64,000 bases of DNA from Anaeramoeba flamelloides (taxonomy: Eukaryota; Metamonada; Anaeramoebidae): assembly GCA_027625915.1 (NCBI GenBank), contig JANTQA010000029.1, positions 7,006,001 through 7,070,000 on the forward strand, in the 5' to 3' direction. Under the pieces are notes generated by a model. That model did no database searches. It worked only from the letters and a program-made list of their open reading frames with translations, and had not been told where the DNA came from. Shown here one piece after another: positions 60,985 through 64,000 of this stretch (the first letter of the stretch is position 1; each line of letters opens with the position of its first letter). The position numbers were made by a program, and so were the translations under genes.

Positions 60985-61183
60985 TACAGTCAGTTCCACT
61001 TTTAAAACACAAACTTTCAACCAAATTTAAGGAACAAAAAAAATTCCAAATTAAGACACCAAAATCGAATTCTAGTAAAATATACTGTTCAAAAAAATAT
61101 TCCAAAAAATTTGCTTTAATTTGAGATTGTTTTCTGCCTTAAATTTTTTTGAAGTTGATGTCTTAAAAGTGGAAGGGACTATA
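60985..61183. mobile_element. mariner-type MITE family E, copy 3
   Basis: TA-flanked: TACAGTCAGTTCCACTTTTA on the left and TATAGTCCCTTCCACTTTTA reverse-complemented on the right; the arms run about 60 bases with more changes than copy 2. No coding frame. Confidence 0.78.
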
Positions 61184-62086
61184 ATTTGATATTACCCATT
61201 GACAAATAGAATAACTTTTAAAGAAAATTAACTTGGCCATTTTCTAGTGAATGTGCCAATTTAGAACTTTGATATTCTCATAAAATTAATCATTTAATGC
61301 GTATTTTAAAAATAAATTGTTGTCTTTCAAGCAAATTTTTTTTTGGAAGTGAGTAAAGAATAAATTTGAAAGAAAAGAACAATTTTATCATTTGAAAAAT
61401 GAAAATTTCATTTTTTTTATTTGAACAGAACTCTGGAATAATTCCAACAAAATTAAAACAAAAAGAAAAAAATGAAATTGTGTGTGTTTGACCACGAAAT
61501 TTTTACAAAAAGTTGATAAATCTGATAAAAAATGATTAAACAAAAAATCTATTATTAAGTACATCGTACTTTTTTTGAATGGTGCAAAACACATTTGTTT
61601 CAAGTTTTTTTTTTTTTTTTGAATTTAAAAAGTCTTTATGAATTTGTGAAGATCTATCTCTTTAGTTAGATTTCTTCAACTCTTTGGTTGAAATTTCCAA
61701 CAACAACAACAACAATGTAAATTGAGATCTTTCATTTGTTTTTTCAAATTGGTAATTTGTTATATTTAAAATAAGAAAAATTTACAGTTAAAAAAATGCT
61801 TTTAAAAAGAAATATTTTTGTTCTTATGAAATACAATGCTATTAGATGATTGACTGTGTTGTTGTTGAACATTTTTGGGAGAATGTATTCAATTTGAAAA
61901 TGACCTCCTTCTTGCGAAAATGGTCATTAGAAAAATAAAAAAAATTACTCACTTTTTTGGAAATAGCTAAAATCATATTCAAAAAAACAAAAAAAAACAA
62001 AAAAAAAAAAACAGGAAGGGGAGAATAAATAAAAAAAAAAAAAAAAAAAAAAAAAAACAATTGATATAAACTTTATTAAAAAATTA
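61184..62086. other. 3' flank of the BTB gene
   Basis: AT-rich spacer with a short (CAA)n run at about 61699-61716 and an A-run of about 25 at 62032-62056 just past the minus-strand stop. The small minus frames here have no domain. Confidence 0.4.
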
Positions 62087-63994
62087 TTACATTTTTGCTG
62101 TATATTCTACAGAATTTGCTATTATTAAATTACCATTTGTGGATGGTAACCAATAAGCGTACCTTGATTTTCTTGTGCCAATTTCACCACTGACTGGCCA
62201 CATATTTAGAACCACAACCTTGCCATACTTTGGATGAATTTGTTTGACTGAAATCAAGGGGGTACCATCATTCCAAACTGCAATATTTTCACAGATACAC
62301 ATATTCTTTTTATATAACGATTGTTGGGAATTTTGATTGTTTTTAAGATTCTTCTCATTTAACTCCATATTTGTATCTATGCTTGTGTCTGTATTTACGT
62401 TTGTGTTTGTATTTACGTTTGTGTGTATGCTTGTGCTTTTGTTTGTGTTTGTGTTTATCTTCGTATTCTTATTCATCTCAGTAGATGAAATTGATAGGTT
62501 CCAACGTTGTTCATTTATGATTGGGATGGAATCTTCTAGTTGTGTTTTAATTCTATAGGACAATGATCCGCCATTAAATTGTTTAACGCCCTTTACGAGT
62601 TCGTGGGTTTTATTTAGAATTGAACCTAAATGGCCTCTTTGCTCTTTTATTAAGCTGCCCTTAGCAATTGGGAGAAACTTGCCTGCTATGATTCTCCCTT
62701 TCAATTCGGCTTTTTTATATTTCCAAGCATTTTCAATTAATGCGCGGTAACTGCATACCACAAGTCCGCCGCCGTCTTCGACATACGCTGCCAGTAAATT
62801 GCCAAGGATGACAGAATCCGAAAACGGTTCTATTGAAGAAAACAGAAAAATGGAGTCAAACTGGATAAGTTGATCATAGTTTGGCTGGATCTCTGCAACG
62901 TTCATTACTTGAACATTTTTGATCCCGGTGAATTTAATTGAGCGTATGACGTCTTCGTGCAGCGAGGCATTAGCTTCTGTTGTCATCATTAAAATATTAA
63001 GTTGCTCAAGGGATCCGTTTTGATTGCATTTTCTTGATCGGATGGTTGTGTGCTTGGAAAAAAAAGAGATTGCTAATTGAAGAGAAGGGTAAAGGTTTTG
63101 AATTTTTTTGTTACTGTTCCCATTACAATTAGTTCCATTACTCTCAATGCTTTGTGTTTCGATTCCAAAATAATCACTATTATTCATATTCTTATTATTG
63201 CTCTGATTCTTTTGATGAACATTGTTCTGATTATTATTATCCGTGTTGTTGTTTTTGTTCTTATTCTGGCTGGTATTGTTGAGCTTGGAAGAATGATTCA
63301 AATTATTAGTGCTACCAGAAAGGGTAATTTTGTTTTGCTCTTGTTCATTCAAGATATAGTTTTGTTCACGTTCAACAAGCGGTATCAAATGCGCAACAAG
63401 AAAGGTTGCGTTTTCTATTGTGGGTTTAATTTTGATTCTTTCAGAGAGCTTTTTGCCACGATCAAACAGTCGTTGCAAAATTAAAGCCTTTGAAATATTT
63501 GTTGGTAAATAGCTCAGTAAGTAAATCACAGTCGAGTCGCTCAAATCATTGAGACACCCCTTGGTTGAAAAGATTTGTTCCATGTTCGAAATAAAATAGG
63601 CCAAAGACTCATTCCGAAGGTTTGTGAGGGCATGATAATTAATACATTTGTCCAAGAGCAATAAACAGTTTTTGGAATTAAGATCTTGTAAAATTTTTTT
63701 TTCAATGAGATCTATCAGGGAATGGAATTCAAACCTGATCAAGACCTCAAGAAATTCAAAGACATTGCCTATGCGACTGTAATCAATTTGGTGGATGTAA
63801 ATGTATTTCTTAATCATCTTGAAGGTGTCAATGTTGAGATCTGGTAAGGTCACCTTGTAAACTTGTTTGGTGCTTTGCTGCCAAGACTTGGGATAAAATA
63901 CCCTTCTCCAAAAGGAAGATCCCAGCGCAAAGATCAATTTGTGCCCATACACAACCTCTCCATTTTCCCCAACATGGAACTCAGCATTTACCAT
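62087..63994 (-). CDS. BTB protein with C-terminal GATase1/ThuA-like module (5' end may be missing)
   Basis: 635 residues from ATG at 63994, only six bases from the window edge, with no stop between, so more N-terminal sequence is possible; a BTB fold normally has a few residues before NAEFHVGE. BTB is at 1-95 (VYGHKLIFALGSSFWRRVFY, IKKYIYIHQIDYS), then a BACK-like helical part to about 200 and an N-rich linker (about 222-278). Residues about 330-460 and 560-630 form an alpha/beta module (LNILMMTTEAN, FDSIFLFSS, LGNLLAAYVEDGGGLVVCSY, YGKVVVLNMWPVS) like the type-1 glutamine-amidotransferase/ThuA fold of bacterial secreted and carbohydrate-related proteins. An NT-rich insert splits it near 502-555. 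No catalytic cysteine-histidine pair is evident, so a binding role is more likely. It may be a Cullin-3 adaptor; this is inferred. Confidence 0.75.
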   Translation of the reverse strand: MVNAEFHVGENGEVVYGHKLIFALGSSFWRRVFYPKSWQQSTKQVYKVTLPDLNIDTFKMIKKYIYIHQIDYSRIGNVFEFLEVLIRFEFHSLIDLIEKKILQDLNSKNCLLLLDKCINYHALTNLRNESLAYFISNMEQIFSTKGCLNDLSDSTVIYLLSYLPTNISKALILQRLFDRGKKLSERIKIKPTIENATFLVAHLIPLVEREQNYILNEQEQNKITLSGSTNNLNHSSKLNNTSQNKNKNNNTDNNNQNNVHQKNQSNNKNMNNSDYFGIETQSIESNGTNCNGNSNKKIQNLYPSLQLAISFFSKHTTIRSRKCNQNGSLEQLNILMMTTEANASLHEDVIRSIKFTGIKNVQVMNVAEIQPNYDQLIQFDSIFLFSSIEPFSDSVILGNLLAAYVEDGGGLVVCSYRALIENAWKYKKAELKGRIIAGKFLPIAKGSLIKEQRGHLGSILNKTHELVKGVKQFNGGSLSYRIKTQLEDSIPIINEQRWNLSISSTEMNKNTKINTNTNKSTSIHTNVNTNTNVNTDTSIDTNMELNEKNLKNNQNSQQSLYKKNMCICENIAVWNDGTPLISVKQIHPKYGKVVVLNMWPVSGEIGTRKSRYAYWLPSTNGNLIIANSVEYTAKM

Positions 63995-64000
63995 CGTTTT

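Noticed and set aside
1-64000. CRISPR arrays, bacterial operons, rRNA genes or virus-like elements
   Set aside because: No spaced direct repeats of CRISPR type, no bacterial gene layout, no rRNA sequence, and no reverse transcriptase, integrase, capsid or transposase frame was found.

Overview
The window is AT-rich nuclear DNA from a free-living, amoeba-like protist. Nine protein-coding genes sit as short islands in very AT-rich spacer. The genes have small GT-AG introns, mostly about 85-380 bases. Every stop I checked is TAA, and the standard genetic code reads through all long frames. The proteins carry poly-N, poly-Q, KEKEKE and NTNT runs. Gene content (a Rac-type GTPase, RCC1/BTB proteins, an Aurora kinase, long KE-repeat proteins) together with this composition resembles published Anaeramoeba genomes more than Dictyostelium or Entamoeba. 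That placement is an inference from style, not proof.

Gene order, left to right: Rac-like small GTPase (+, 3 exons); RCC1-like/double-BTB protein (-); two-RRM RNA-binding protein (+, 2 exons); UBR-box/RING N-recognin ubiquitin ligase (-, 4 exons); ribosomal protein uL5/RPL11 (+, 2 exons) with a perfect 18-bp hairpin just past its stop; importin beta (+, 2 exons split by an intron of about 8 kb); Aurora-type kinase (+, 2 exons); CBM20-GDPD protein of the GPCPD1/GDE5 type (-); and a BTB protein with a C-terminal GATase1/ThuA-like module (-) that reaches the right edge. Exon joins were worked out by hand from frame, splice dinucleotides and family alignment from memory. The genes are unrelated housekeeping and signalling genes on both strands and do not form a cluster.

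The spacers are not featureless. Comparing them with each other shows about fifteen families of short dispersed elements (about 140-1000 bp) with terminal inverted repeats or fold-back arms. I see no transposase frame, so all look non-autonomous (MITE-like). By adding my approximate coordinates, they cover close to a third of the window. Several families with unrelated interiors (here B, C, F, G and P) share the terminal motif TAAAC(T/C) followed by a T-rich then TTCA-like stretch, and often abut one another at a shared TATA. Another family (E) has the CAGTCAGTTCC ends and TA flanks typical of Tc1/mariner-type MITEs. Nested insertions (fold-back Q in C, E in F, H in G) give a relative order of activity.

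The most notable points are the importin beta gene carrying about 8 kb of element-filled intron, the TAAAC-ended superfamily, the BTB to GATase1-like fusion, the UBR ligase whose RING lacks its last cysteine, and the hairpin after RPL11. I found no rRNA, no convincing tRNA, no CRISPR and no virus-like element.
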